Origin: Paenibacillus lactis
GTDB taxonomy: Bacteria > Bacillota > Bacilli > Paenibacillales > Paenibacillaceae
Direction of reading: 5' to 3'
Length of the DNA stretch: 64,000 nt
NCBI RefSeq assembly: GCF_017873605.1
Contig: NZ_JAGGKI010000010.1
Coordinates: 62,001-126,000 of the forward strand
Part shown: positions 8,934-17,334 of the stretch, one piece after another
Numbering within the stretch: position 1 is the stretch's first letter
Layout: every line of letters begins with the position of its first letter
Translations under genes and position numbers: made by a program
Notes under the pieces: generated by a model
What the model saw: the letters and a program-made list of their open reading frames with translations, nothing else
Databases searched by the model: none
Told to the model about the DNA's origin: nothing

Positions 8934-9086
8934 GTCTCGCACATTCCGAAATAATCGGGCCTTAATTTCGTCCACACCGGTAAATCTATCTAGTCATTCT
9001 TCAAACCTCGAACATATCCTATGATGAGAACGATTCAATAGAGCACCTGTTGCTGCCCCCCGTTATCCTGTAACGGGGCTTTTTTT
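8934..9086 (+). ncRNA. Candidate small RNA ending in a C-rich terminator
   Basis: Between two convergent genes, and after the PgpA-like gene already has its own terminator, there is a TATAAT at 8923-8928 and, about 130 bases on, a separate plus-strand terminator (9058-9086). I see no convincing -35 and no open frame, so the transcript is only inferred. The single-stranded C-rich stretch before the terminator (TGCTGCCCCCC) is the kind of sequence that pairs with ribosome-binding sites in Firmicute sRNAs. Confidence 0.3.
9058..9086 (+). terminator. Second plus-strand terminator before glgP
   Basis: CCCCGTTA (9058-9065) pairs with TAACGGGG (9071-9078), followed by CTTTTTTT. The T run is on the plus strand only, so it does not serve the minus-strand glgP. 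Confidence 0.85.
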
Positions 9087-9145
9087 CGTAGGATTATAGA
9101 TTTATTACTCCGTGCGATCCCGCTCCATTCCGGAAGCCGGACGTC

Positions 9146-11578
9146 CTATCCCTTCTTCACTGGGAGCACCCGCCATATCTCGGAGGCATACCGGGCAATG
9201 GTGCAGTCACTGGAGAAGCGGCCCGAATGTGCGATATTGACAATAGCGCTCTCAGCCCATCTTCTTGGATTGACATAGGCTTTTTCAACAGCTGCCTGTG
9301 CCGTGACATAGGCATGAAAATCCTTCAGCACGAAATATTCGTCATTATGATCGAGCAGCGCCTGGAGAATGCGGCCAAATGGCCGGCCGTGACGGCTGAA
9401 GGGACTCGGGTAAGCCAGTTGATCCAGCACGCGGGCGATCCGGGCATCCTGTTCATAACAGGCTCTTGCAAAATACCCGCCGGATCGGGACAGCTCAAGC
9501 ACCTCCTCGGCTCGCAGCCCGAACAGAAACATATGCTCCTCCCCGATCATCCGGTGCATCTCCACATTGGCCCCGTCCAGCGTTCCAATCGTCAACGCCC
9601 CGTTCATCATGAACTTCATGTTCCCCGTACCGGAGGCCTCTTTCCCCGCGGTCGATATTTGTTCACTGACATCGGCAGCCGGAATGATCTTCTCGGCAAG
9701 GGAAACGGAATAATTTTCGAGAAAGAGCACCCGCAGCTTATCATTCACCTCCGGATCCCGATTGATGACATCGGCCACCGCATGGATCAGCTGGATAATG
9801 CTTTTCGCCAAATCGTATCCCGGCGCAGCCTTCGCTCCGAATATAACCGTACGCGGAACACGAGGAACCGTCGGCCGCTCCTTCATCTCATTGTAATCAT
9901 GAATCACCCTCAAAATGTTTAACAGCTGCCTCTTGTAACCGTGAAGCCGCTTGACATGAACATCGAACAAGGAATCCGGATCCACCCGGACGCCTTGCCT
10001 GGCTGCAATAAAGTCCGCGAGCCGCCGTTTATTGTCCTGCTTAATCCGCATGAGCCGTTCCTGGAAGGCGGCATCCCGCTTATAGGCTTCCAGCTCCCGC
10101 AGGGCTAAGGGATCGTTGATCCACTCCGTGCCGATCGCGGAGCTGATGAGCCGCGTTAGTCCCGGATTGCTGTGAATCAGCCAGCGCCGATGAGTAATGC
10201 CGTTCGTCTTATTGCTGAATCGCTCGGGGTACAGCTCGTAGTGATGCTTCATGACATCCGTCTTCAGCAGCTCGGTATGCAGCCCGGCGACGCCGTTAAT
10301 ATGATAGCTGCCCCAAGCCGCTAAATTTGCCATTCGGATCTGATCCCCTTCGATGATCGCCAGCTCCGATATCCGCTCCATCTGCTGGGGATATCGGGCC
10401 AGCAGCATACCGCAGAAGCGCTTGTTCATCTCCTCAATGATCATATAAATGCGGGGCAGCAATTCCCGGACCATCCCCGCCGGCCATTTCTCGAGAGCTT
10501 CGCTCATCAGCGTATGGTTCGTGTAAGATACCGTCCGATGGGCCACTTCCCAGGCTTCATCCCAGCCAAGTCCCTTGTCGTCGATGAGAATTCGGATAAG
10601 CTCGGGGATCACGAGCGTAGGGTGTGTGTCGTTAATGTGAATGGCGGCATGCTCCGGCAGCTCCCTGTACGGAAGTCCAAGCTTATCAAATGTTCGAAGA
10701 ATGCTCTGAACGCCTGCACTGGATAGAAAATACTGCTGTTTCAAACGCAGCAGCTTGCCCTCGTAAGATTTATCGTCCGGGTACAGAAACTCCGAAATCG
10801 ACTCCACCTGACGGGCGTATTCCAGATACCGGTAATACCCGCTTTGATGGCTCAGGCGAATGGCTGCGGAATCGACGGTCGCTTCGGCGCTCCACAGCCG
10901 CAATGTATTCACTTGCGACTCGCCGTAACCGATCACCGGCATATCGTACGGCACAGCCAATATTCGTTCATCCTCCACGGTATCAAACACCGTTTTGCCA
11001 TCACGCTCCGAAATCTCCACACGACCCCAGAAGGAAATCTCCACCGCTTTATCCGCTCGCCGCTCCTCCCACACGTTTCCATCCCGAAGCCAATTATCGG
11101 GCAGCTCCACCTGCTCGCCGTCCATAATACGCTGCTCGAACAGCCCGTATCGGTACCGGATGCCGCAGCCGTGTCCCGCATAGCTTAACGAGGCGAGCGA
11201 GTCCAGGAAGCATGCGGCCAGCCTTCCGAGCCCCCCGTTGCCGAGACCGGCATCCGGCTCCTGTTCCTCAAGCTCCTCAAGCTCCCAGCCGAGCTCCTTC
11301 AGCCCGCTGCGGACGATGTCCAGCAGTCCGAGATTGAGCAGATTGGCGCCCAGCAGACGGCCGATCAGAAACTCCATCGAAAAATAATACACCTGCTTCT
11401 GCTTCGTATCCCGGTACGTCCGGTTTGAAGCTGCCCACTGGCTTCCGACGAATTCGCGAATCATGCCGCCGAGAATTTTGTAGGCATCCTCGGCTGTAGC
11501 CTCTTCAAGCCCTTTTCCCAAACGGCTTACCAATAGCTCTGTAAAGACCTGTTTGAACGCTTCCTTGTTGTTAAACAA
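9146..11578 (-). CDS. glgP: Glycogen/maltodextrin phosphorylase
   Basis: 810 residues. A PLP enzyme that releases glucose-1-phosphate from the ends of alpha-1,4-glucans. Seen: QVYYFSMEFLIGRLLGANL and DAGLGNGGLGRLAACFLDS near the N-terminus, HINDTHPT in the middle, and the PLP-lysine segment EASGTGNMKFMMNGALTIGT about 160 residues before the end. The frame could start at a TTG 30 bases further up, but AGGAGG stands seven bases before TTG 11578, giving 'MFNNKEAF'. No other glycogen genes lie nearby, so it may serve imported maltodextrins as much as stored glycogen. Confidence 0.95.
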   Translation of the reverse strand: MFNNKEAFKQVFTELLVSRLGKGLEEATAEDAYKILGGMIREFVGSQWAASNRTYRDTKQKQVYYFSMEFLIGRLLGANLLNLGLLDIVRSGLKELGWELEELEEQEPDAGLGNGGLGRLAACFLDSLASLSYAGHGCGIRYRYGLFEQRIMDGEQVELPDNWLRDGNVWEERRADKAVEISFWGRVEISERDGKTVFDTVEDERILAVPYDMPVIGYGESQVNTLRLWSAEATVDSAAIRLSHQSGYYRYLEYARQVESISEFLYPDDKSYEGKLLRLKQQYFLSSAGVQSILRTFDKLGLPYRELPEHAAIHINDTHPTLVIPELIRILIDDKGLGWDEAWEVAHRTVSYTNHTLMSEALEKWPAGMVRELLPRIYMIIEEMNKRFCGMLLARYPQQMERISELAIIEGDQIRMANLAAWGSYHINGVAGLHTELLKTDVMKHHYELYPERFSNKTNGITHRRWLIHSNPGLTRLISSAIGTEWINDPLALRELEAYKRDAAFQERLMRIKQDNKRRLADFIAARQGVRVDPDSLFDVHVKRLHGYKRQLLNILRVIHDYNEMKERPTVPRVPRTVIFGAKAAPGYDLAKSIIQLIHAVADVINRDPEVNDKLRVLFLENYSVSLAEKIIPAADVSEQISTAGKEASGTGNMKFMMNGALTIGTLDGANVEMHRMIGEEHMFLFGLRAEEVLELSRSGGYFARACYEQDARIARVLDQLAYPSPFSRHGRPFGRILQALLDHNDEYFVLKDFHAYVTAQAAVEKAYVNPRRWAESAIVNIAHSGRFSSDCTIARYASEIWRVLPVKKG

Positions 11579-11753
11579 ATGAAATCCTCCTGACGGATTC
11601 GTAATCAATACAATGCGGAAGGCTTATGCAATTGCGGCGACCGTACCTATATATATGCGTGTATACGCGGAGTAAGCCTAACTCTGACTGATAACCCCCG
11701 CGAGCAAGGGAATTTTCAGAGCAATGGAATATTTGCCGCCAGAACATGAATAA

Positions 11754-11797
11754 CCGCCCTGTCTACGACAGCTTGAGCAACAGTCGTAAACGGGCGG
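11754..11797 (-). terminator. Hairpin after the MBL hydrolase gene
   Basis: CCGCCC (11754-11759) pairs with GGGCGG (11792-11797), with a second GTCGT/ACGAC block inside. The T tract on the minus strand is weak (TTATTC), so termination efficiency is uncertain. Confidence 0.45.
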
Positions 11798-11829
11798 TCT
11801 TGGCAAACGGACACGTTAATCGCTCTGGA

Positions 11830-12846
11830 TCAGGGGCGCTTCCGCACAGCGAAATAGCTTGTGCCATCCCCTGCATCCAGCTGCTCCACGTGGCCGCGGG
11901 ATACGAGCTCGGCAAGATGGGCAAGCGCTTCGCACATGGCGAAGCGCAGCTGATGGATGCCGAGCTTATCGCCGAAGAGGGCGGTGCATACCTCGAAGGC
12001 GGTGAGTCGCCCGGCAGCGCCAAGCATGCCGGCGATGTCACTCAGCCGCTCCTCATGGTGGAGGAGGAGCGCATCAATCCGTTCACGGAAATGCGTGAAC
12101 GGGTGACGGTGTCCGGGATACGCCGTCCGGACATGCAGTTCCCGCAGGCGGCGCAGCCCTGCAAGGAACGAGGCCAGCGGCTGAGGATCGCTTCCCGGCA
12201 GCAGGCTCACGTTGGGCGATATTTGCGGGAGCACGGCATCGCCGCATAACAGGGCCCCGCTGTCTTCGTGGAAGAATGAGAGGTGGCCCGGCGCATGACC
12301 GGCCGTCTCGATCGGCAGCCATAAGCGGCCTCCCATGCGCAGCGGCACCCCTTCATGAAGAAAAGACACCTTCGGCTGGGGGGTCACCTGGGGAAAGAAG
12401 CTGTTCAAATGCCCCGGCAGCTCCGCAAGCCTCGCCTCCGGCATGCCGTGACGGCGGAAATACGCAGGGAGCACCCGATCCATGCTCGAGTTCGTCCCCC
12501 ACATCAGCCCGGCCTCCTCATGGGCCCGCTGCGACATCCACACGTCAGCCCCGGACCGTTCTTGGAACCAGCCGGCCAATCCGTAATGGTCGGGGTGATG
12601 ATGGGTCAGCACCACGCTAGCGACGTCCCCGAAGCCGATACTCAGACTGGAGAGGGCGTTCAGCCACTCCTGCTCCGAGACAGCCGTGCGCGGGCCCGGG
12701 TCCAGTATGGTAATGCCTTCTTCCCCCCGCAGCACGTAACTGTTCACCCAGCGGAGCGGATTGGCCAGCGTGATTTTGACCTGGACCAGCTCATGCTCAT
12801 CCAACCAGGAAATGTCCGGATGGTCTCCCTTGTGATTGTTATTCAT
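11830..12846 (-). CDS. MBL-fold metallo-hydrolase
   Basis: 338 residues. Metallo-beta-lactamase fold with the zinc motif THHHPDHYGLAG (HxHxDH), a further His in ETAGHAPGHLSFF and Asp in LLCGDAVLP. The C-terminal ~80 residues form a helical winged-helix-like tail (FEVCTALFGDKLGIHQLRFAMCEALAHLAELVSRGHVEQ), seen in many Firmicute MBL hydrolases with a DNA-binding-like appendage. Start ATG 12846 has GGAGG twelve bases upstream; the longer frame has a basic, poorly conserved-looking extension. The substrate cannot be told from sequence; a thioester or lactone is plausible. It stands alone after proS. Confidence 0.8.
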   Translation of the reverse strand: MNNNHKGDHPDISWLDEHELVQVKITLANPLRWVNSYVLRGEEGITILDPGPRTAVSEQEWLNALSSLSIGFGDVASVVLTHHHPDHYGLAGWFQERSGADVWMSQRAHEEAGLMWGTNSSMDRVLPAYFRRHGMPEARLAELPGHLNSFFPQVTPQPKVSFLHEGVPLRMGGRLWLPIETAGHAPGHLSFFHEDSGALLCGDAVLPQISPNVSLLPGSDPQPLASFLAGLRRLRELHVRTAYPGHRHPFTHFRERIDALLLHHEERLSDIAGMLGAAGRLTAFEVCTALFGDKLGIHQLRFAMCEALAHLAELVSRGHVEQLDAGDGTSYFAVRKRP

Positions 12847-13075
12847 ACAGATAAAAAACCTCCATCGGTCTGTCGCTTCGATTCTTATCCCTACCATCAT
12901 AAGCCCGCTTCCAACATGGACACAAGTCTGGGCTACCAACGCATGAACCCAAGCAATTTAAAGGTGCTCTTCCCTTGATCGTCTCAGCGCGCTGAAGGAT
13001 ACGGGCCGATGTGCAGCCCCGCAGTTTAAATCATCTGATGTACATCTATTTGCTGTCAGGGTTTGGAGATTAGCT

Positions 13076-14794
13076 TTACCTGCTGGAGGCAGCAGCCTCC
13101 CTTGCCCGGCGAACGGCCTCATCCGCCTTCAATGGAAGCTTGATCCCGTCCTCGCCCATCCACTCCACCTCGCCGGAGGCGGCCCCGCGGCCGATGATCA
13201 GCCGCAGCGGCGCGCCTGCCAGATCGGCATCCTTGAACTTGACGCCGGCCCGCTCATCGCGGTCATCCAGCAGCGGTTCAAGACCGGCGCTTGCAAGCTC
13301 ATGGTACAGCTGCTCGGCGAGACGCATCTGGGCTTCATCCTTGACCGCTATCGGGATAATGTGCACCTTAAACGGAGCGATCGCCATCGGCCAGACGAGC
13401 CGTCCGCCTGAAATGCTCTGCTCGGCGACCGCTGCCATGACTCGGGACACGCCGATTCCGTAGCAGCCCATAATCAGCGGCTTCTGCCGTCCGTCCGCGT
13501 CAAGGAACCCCGCGTTCATGGATTCGCTGTATTTGGTGCCAAGCATGAAGACATGCCCGAGCTCGATGCCGCGATGAAACTGCAGCCGTCCGCGGCAGCG
13601 GGGACATGCATCCCCCTCGGCCGCATTGCGGAAGTCACCGGTATGCGTGAGCGAAAAATCCCGGCCGGGACGGACGCCCGTAAGATGGGCGTCCGACTGA
13701 TTGGCACCTGTGACTCCCCCGGATAATGCGGCAACTTCACGGTCGACCAACAGCTTCATCGATAGCCCGACAGGGCCGGCATATCCGATCGGAGCACCCG
13801 TAGCCTCCGCCACCTCTTCCTCGGCTGCCAGCTCCACGCTCTCGGCCTTTAGATAGCCCTTTACCTTTAGCTCGTTCACTTCCCTATCGCCTCGGACGAG
13901 CACCCCGACCAGTTCATCGTCGGCACGGTAAATCAACGTCTTGATCACCTGGTCGGGGTTGATCTCCATAAATGCGGTGAGCTCCCCGATCGTCCGAACG
14001 TTCGGCGTTCGAACCAGCACCGGTTTCAAAGCGTTCCGGTCCTCAATCTCCGCGTCAGGGGCAATCTCGGGATACGCCGTCTCGGCCCGCTCCAGATTGG
14101 CGGCATAGCTGCAATCGCTGCAGGAGACGATGGTATCCTCCCCGATATCGGCAAGCGCCATAAATTCATGGGTCTCCCCTTGTCCGCCCATCGCCCCCGT
14201 ATCGGCTTCAACCGCCCGGAACGTCAGGCCGCAGCGCTGAAAGATACGCTCATACGTTTCATACATGATCCGGTACGATCGATCGAGGCCTTCCCAGTCC
14301 TTGTCGAAGGAATATGCGTCCTTCATCAAGAATTCCCGTCCCCGAAGCAGGCCGAATCGCGGCCGCCGCTCGTCACGGTATTTCGTCTGAATCTGGTATA
14401 AATTCACCGGAAGCGAGCGGTACGAAGCGATTTCCTGGCGCACGATCGAGGTGATGACCTCCTCATGCGTCGGTCCGAGTACAAACTCGCGTTCATGGCG
14501 ATCATGCAGCCGGATCAGCTCAGGCCCGTACACACCGTATCTTCCCGATTCCCGCCACAGCTCGGCCGGCTGCATCGCGGGCATCAGCAGCTCCTGCGCG
14601 CCGAAGGCATCCATCTCCTGGCGCACGATCTCTTCAATGTTGCGCAGCACGCGCCGCCCAAGCGGCAGATAGGAATATATCCCTGCCGCGTTTTGACGCA
14701 TATAACCTCCGCGCAGCATCCATTGGTGGCTCAGCGCCTCCGCCTCGGACGGCACGTCGCGCTTCGTGTTCATGAGCAGTTGGCTTTGCCGCAT
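13076..14794 (-). CDS. proS: Prolyl-tRNA synthetase
   Basis: 572 residues, bacterial type: the class II core (MRQSQLLMNTKRDVPSEAE..., FVLGPTHEEVIT, YQIQTKYRDERRPRFGLLRGREFLMKDAYSF) is interrupted by a YbaK-like editing insertion (about 230-390) and followed by CYGIGVSRVMAA and an anticodon-binding domain. It charges tRNA-Pro. Three ATGs lie just after AAGGAGG; ATG 14794, nine bases on, gives the usual N-terminus MRQS. Expression is expected to be controlled by the T-box leader directly upstream. Confidence 0.96.
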   Translation of the reverse strand: MRQSQLLMNTKRDVPSEAEALSHQWMLRGGYMRQNAAGIYSYLPLGRRVLRNIEEIVRQEMDAFGAQELLMPAMQPAELWRESGRYGVYGPELIRLHDRHEREFVLGPTHEEVITSIVRQEIASYRSLPVNLYQIQTKYRDERRPRFGLLRGREFLMKDAYSFDKDWEGLDRSYRIMYETYERIFQRCGLTFRAVEADTGAMGGQGETHEFMALADIGEDTIVSCSDCSYAANLERAETAYPEIAPDAEIEDRNALKPVLVRTPNVRTIGELTAFMEINPDQVIKTLIYRADDELVGVLVRGDREVNELKVKGYLKAESVELAAEEEVAEATGAPIGYAGPVGLSMKLLVDREVAALSGGVTGANQSDAHLTGVRPGRDFSLTHTGDFRNAAEGDACPRCRGRLQFHRGIELGHVFMLGTKYSESMNAGFLDADGRQKPLIMGCYGIGVSRVMAAVAEQSISGGRLVWPMAIAPFKVHIIPIAVKDEAQMRLAEQLYHELASAGLEPLLDDRDERAGVKFKDADLAGAPLRLIIGRGAASGEVEWMGEDGIKLPLKADEAVRRAREAAASSR

Positions 14795-14889
14795 GTCCAT
14801 CATCCTCCTTTATTTCGTAGCGTTCGTGAACGAATACCTGATAGGGCCCGACCAACAGCGGCAGCCAGGGCTGAATCGATCGGGCAAAT

Positions 14890-15150
14890 ATAAAAAAGCA
14901 CATTCATCCCAAAGGGACGAATGTGCTCGTGGTACCACCCTAATTCAACCTTCCGAAATAGCCAAAGAGCGGTCTCGGAAAGATCCTTATCCTCGGCTGT
15001 AACGGGCCGTGCCGGCACCGGCTTGCTTGCACAAGGCCAGGGCAACTGCAAGGTAGGAAGCACGCAGCCTTGCGAGCGAAGCCTTTCAGCCGTGGGCCTC
15101 TTCTCTGTCTCGCCGGATCCTGCGGACTTATGTCCTTGGTCATCGTTATT
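14890..15150 (-). promoter_or_regulatory. T-box riboswitch in front of proS
   Basis: On the minus strand the T-box sequence AGGGTGGTACCACG (complement near 14929-14942) precedes a terminator hairpin (stem GCACATTC...GAATGTGC, complement of 14898-14925) with a TTTTTT tail. Stem I is closed by CAAGG with CCTTG (complement near 15049-15053). A CCU triplet (complement of 15055-15057) followed by A sits at the expected specifier position and would read tRNA-Pro. T-box leaders read uncharged tRNA and antiterminate. The T-box and terminator are clear; the specifier placement is my inference. Confidence 0.9.
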
Positions 15151-15173
15151 TTCGCGAACATTTATTTCCCAAT

Positions 15174-15203
15174 ACATTACAGCCAAGTCGCCTGTCATGT
15201 CAA
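15174..15203 (-). promoter_or_regulatory. Promoter of the T-box/proS transcript
   Basis: TTGACA (complement of 15198-15203), 18-base spacer, TAATGT (complement of 15174-15179), just upstream of the T-box stem I. Confidence 0.55.
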
Positions 15204-15231
15204 GCAGGTTAAGCTTTCAGTTCAAGCTTCC

Positions 15232-15537
15232 TTAATGAGCAAGATGGTCCAGCACCTGGCGCAGAATGCCGATGACATGCTCATCCTCATATGTATAGTA
15301 ATACGTGTTGCCGTCTCTCCGGTATTTGACCAGCCGCAAGCTTCGAAGATAGCTTAGCTGGTGGGATACCGCAGACTGGCTCATGCCGAGCACCTCGGCG
15401 ATATGACCCACGGGGCATTCCTCTTGGGACAGCAGATGCAGAATCCGGATCCGCGTCGGATCCGATATCGCTTTAAGCAGCCGGGACGCTTCCATCGCCT
15501 GCTCCTCATGTAGAAGCTCATGGTGTTCCTTTTCCAT
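15232..15537 (-). CDS. ArsR/SmtB-family metal sensor, CzrA type
   Basis: 101 residues. Winged-helix repressor: ISDPTRIRILHLLS, recognition helix MSQSAVSHQLSYLRSL, wing VKYRRDGNTYYYTYED. The last helix has D-x-H-x10-H-x2-H (DEHVIGILRQVLDHLAH), the alpha-5 zinc site of CzrA and SmtB, so it should release DNA when zinc or cobalt binds. Its start overlaps the end of the czcO-like gene by 20 bases, so both are co-transcribed and translationally coupled. In B. subtilis CzrA controls czcD-czcO, which supports the role. A matching operator lies before the upstream gene. Confidence 0.88.
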   Translation of the reverse strand: MEKEHHELLHEEQAMEASRLLKAISDPTRIRILHLLSQEECPVGHIAEVLGMSQSAVSHQLSYLRSLRLVKYRRDGNTYYYTYEDEHVIGILRQVLDHLAH

Positions 15538-16591
15538 TCCTTATCCCCTCTTTCTGAATCATCATCGCTCGCACAACCTCGCGGGCGTCCCGGCCGACGC
15601 CGGCCAGCAGTGATGAGCCGCGGTGCGTTTGCCAAGGCAATCCGACATAATACAATCCCTCGATCGGACTGACGCCGCGCGTATGGACAACCTTCCGGTT
15701 TGCATCCAGCGCCCCATCCACCTGCAGCCAGCCGTATGATGTAACGTAGCCTGTCGCCCAAACGATGTTCCGGACCGTCAGCCGGGAGCCATCGGCGAAT
15801 TGAATGCCGGCAGCCCCGGCATGGACGGCTCTCGTTTTTAACACCACTTTACCGCACTTCACCGCTTGTTTCAATTCATAGCCGAAGATCGGATCTCTTT
15901 GACGCCGTAATCGTTGTCCTGCCCAAGAAGATGAATCGGCTCTCAAAATGCCCGCGAGATCCAGCCACCAGAACAGGCTGCGGCCGAAAAGCGACATAGG
16001 CAAGTACCGCGGCTGCTCAGCCAGTGCCAGGTAAGTTTCACGGGTATCGGCCAGCTCCGCCGCAATTTGGGCTCCGCTGTTGCCGCCGCCAACGACGAGC
16101 ACCGGCCCGTCTTGAAGCTGTGAAGGCTCTTGATAGGCAGAGGAGTGGAGCTGCATAATGTCCCTCGGCAGATGTGAAGCAAAATCGGGGATTCTCGGCT
16201 GCTGGAACGGGCCCGTCGCCACAATCAGCGCACGTGATTGGAATACTTCACGCTCGGTATGGATCAGGAAGGTCCCTTCCTCCTTCCGGACAGCGACCAC
16301 TTCGCTCCCGAACCGAATCGGCAGCTCGAACTTCGCGGCGTATTTTTTCAAATAAGCAGCCATCTCTTGTTTGTTCGGGAAGCCGATGGGATCCCCTTCA
16401 AGCTTCAACCCGGGGAGAGCGCTGTGGGTTCGCGGGGTGAACAGCTTCAACGACTTGTAACGCGAGCTCCACATTTCTCCCGCCTCCCTCCCCCGGTCCA
16501 ATATGAGAAAATGCTGCCCTTCCCGCTTCAGCCAATACCCTGCCGCCATTCCAGCCTGTCCTGCCCCTATAACGATCGCATCATAAATCAT
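15518..16591 (-). CDS. czcO: Flavin-dependent NAD(P)/FAD oxidoreductase, CzcO-like
   Basis: 357 residues. FAD-binding GAGQAGMAAGYWLKREG at the N-terminus, NADP-binding VVGGGNSGAQIAAELA near residue 165, and ATGYVTSYGWL in the C-terminal third, the layout of flavin-containing monooxygenase-like proteins. B. subtilis CzcO sits in a zinc/cadmium-induced operon with the CzcD exporter; its reaction is not defined. Here the partner is the CzrA-type regulator, and no czcD is visible in the window. The start ATG is followed by the Rossmann motif at once, so no longer N-terminus is needed. Confidence 0.85.
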   Translation of the reverse strand: MIYDAIVIGAGQAGMAAGYWLKREGQHFLILDRGREAGEMWSSRYKSLKLFTPRTHSALPGLKLEGDPIGFPNKQEMAAYLKKYAAKFELPIRFGSEVVAVRKEEGTFLIHTEREVFQSRALIVATGPFQQPRIPDFASHLPRDIMQLHSSAYQEPSQLQDGPVLVVGGGNSGAQIAAELADTRETYLALAEQPRYLPMSLFGRSLFWWLDLAGILRADSSSWAGQRLRRQRDPIFGYELKQAVKCGKVVLKTRAVHAGAAGIQFADGSRLTVRNIVWATGYVTSYGWLQVDGALDANRKVVHTRGVSPIEGLYYVGLPWQTHRGSSLLAGVGRDAREVVRAMMIQKEGIRNGKGTP

Positions 16592-16618
16592 GTCCGGTTC
16601 ACCTCATCGATAAAATGG

Positions 16619-16665
16619 AATCATATTTTGATCGTATGATTATTTATATGAATAATTGTTCATAT
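16619..16665 (-). promoter_or_regulatory. CzrA/ArsR-type operator, with a second dyad
   Basis: A 20-base inverted repeat at 16646-16665 (ATATGAA, six bases, TTCATAT) fits the ATATGAACA-n2-TGTTCATAT pattern known for ArsR/SmtB-family sensors. A second perfect dyad AATCATA-n9-TATGATT lies at 16619-16641. Both are 28-75 bases upstream of czcO, in position to repress it. The sites are seen; the binding protein is inferred from the co-transcribed regulator. Confidence 0.7.
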
Positions 16666-16701
16666 ATAGATATATCATGGATCACCATTCCCCGCAATCC
16701 C

Positions 16702-16848
16702 AATCCACCATTACGAGTCCATCATGACGCCAGGTCCATCGTAATGCCGGGTCTACCATAATACCAGTCCATCGTAATTCCAGTCCATCGTAATTCCAGT
16801 CCGTCGTAATGCCAGGTCCACCATGATGCCAATCCATCATGATCCCAA
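16702..16848. repeat. Degenerate 16-17-bp tandem repeat, about nine units
   Basis: Units read (G)TCCATCRTRATKCCAG with small changes; two neighbouring copies at about 16767-16799 are identical. The unit length is not a multiple of three and no frame stays sensible through it, so it is non-coding. It lies between the czcO operator and the feoA promoter. Confidence 0.85.
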
Positions 16849-16986
16849 TTCTGCATTAGAAACGTCATATAATCTAATCGTCAAGCCGTCCTCTTCCGTG
16901 GCAACCGACCAACGATCCAGCAAAAGAGGAAGGGTGACCCGGTAATATCCGAATGGAATCTGAATAGAAAAAATTTCTTCTGCCAG

Positions 16987-17015
16987 TTGACAATGGAGCG
17001 AATCGGTCATACTAT
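16987..17015 (+). promoter_or_regulatory. SigA-type promoter of feoAB
   Basis: TTGACA (16987-16992), 17-base spacer, TACTAT (17010-17015), about 60 bases before feoA. I could not find a convincing Fur box next to it. Confidence 0.75.
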
Positions 17016-17082
17016 AGGCGTAAAGTTGCTTTAAGGAAACAATATATGCTCGGACCAATTTAATAGGGAGAGGTTAAACTTT

Positions 17083-17334
17083 ATGGACGAGACAAATATT
17101 TTGCAGCATTTGCATCAGGCGTCTCTCGGGGAACGTTTCCTGATTGAGCGAGTCGATATACAGGGTGAGCTGAAACGCAGGCTTCTGGACCTGGGCTTTG
17201 TTCCGGGGGCCGTCATTGAAGTGCTGAAGGCGAGTCCGCTGGGAGATCCCATCTCTTATAGAGTAGCTGGTACGGTCATCGCATTGAGACAAGAGGAGAG
17301 TCAGTTAATCTGGGGCAAGGTGATGCCGTCATGA
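17083..17334 (+). CDS. feoA: FeoA, ferrous iron transport accessory protein
   Basis: 83 residues. SH3-like FeoA fold: LGERFLIERVDIQGELKRRLLDLGFVPGAVIEVLKASPLGDPISYRVAGTVIALRQEE. FeoA is a small cytoplasmic partner of FeoB in Fe(II) uptake. AGAGG lies nine bases before the ATG, and the stop overlaps the ATG of the GTPase gene (ATGA), so feoA and feoB are translationally coupled. Confidence 0.93.
   Translation: MDETNILQHLHQASLGERFLIERVDIQGELKRRLLDLGFVPGAVIEVLKASPLGDPISYRVAGTVIALRQEESQLIWGKVMPS

Noticed and set aside
14800..15198. 132-codon minus-strand frame upstream of proS
   Set aside because: Lies across the T-box leader and its terminator; coding there is not credible.
16702..16848. CRISPR array
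   Set aside because: Units are directly adjacent without spacers and are degenerate; no cas genes.
16837..17058. 73-codon minus-strand frame between the repeat and feoA
   Set aside because: Sequence looks almost protein-like, but the start has no ribosome site, the end lies in the tandem repeat and it is antisense to the feo promoter. Possible but unsupported.
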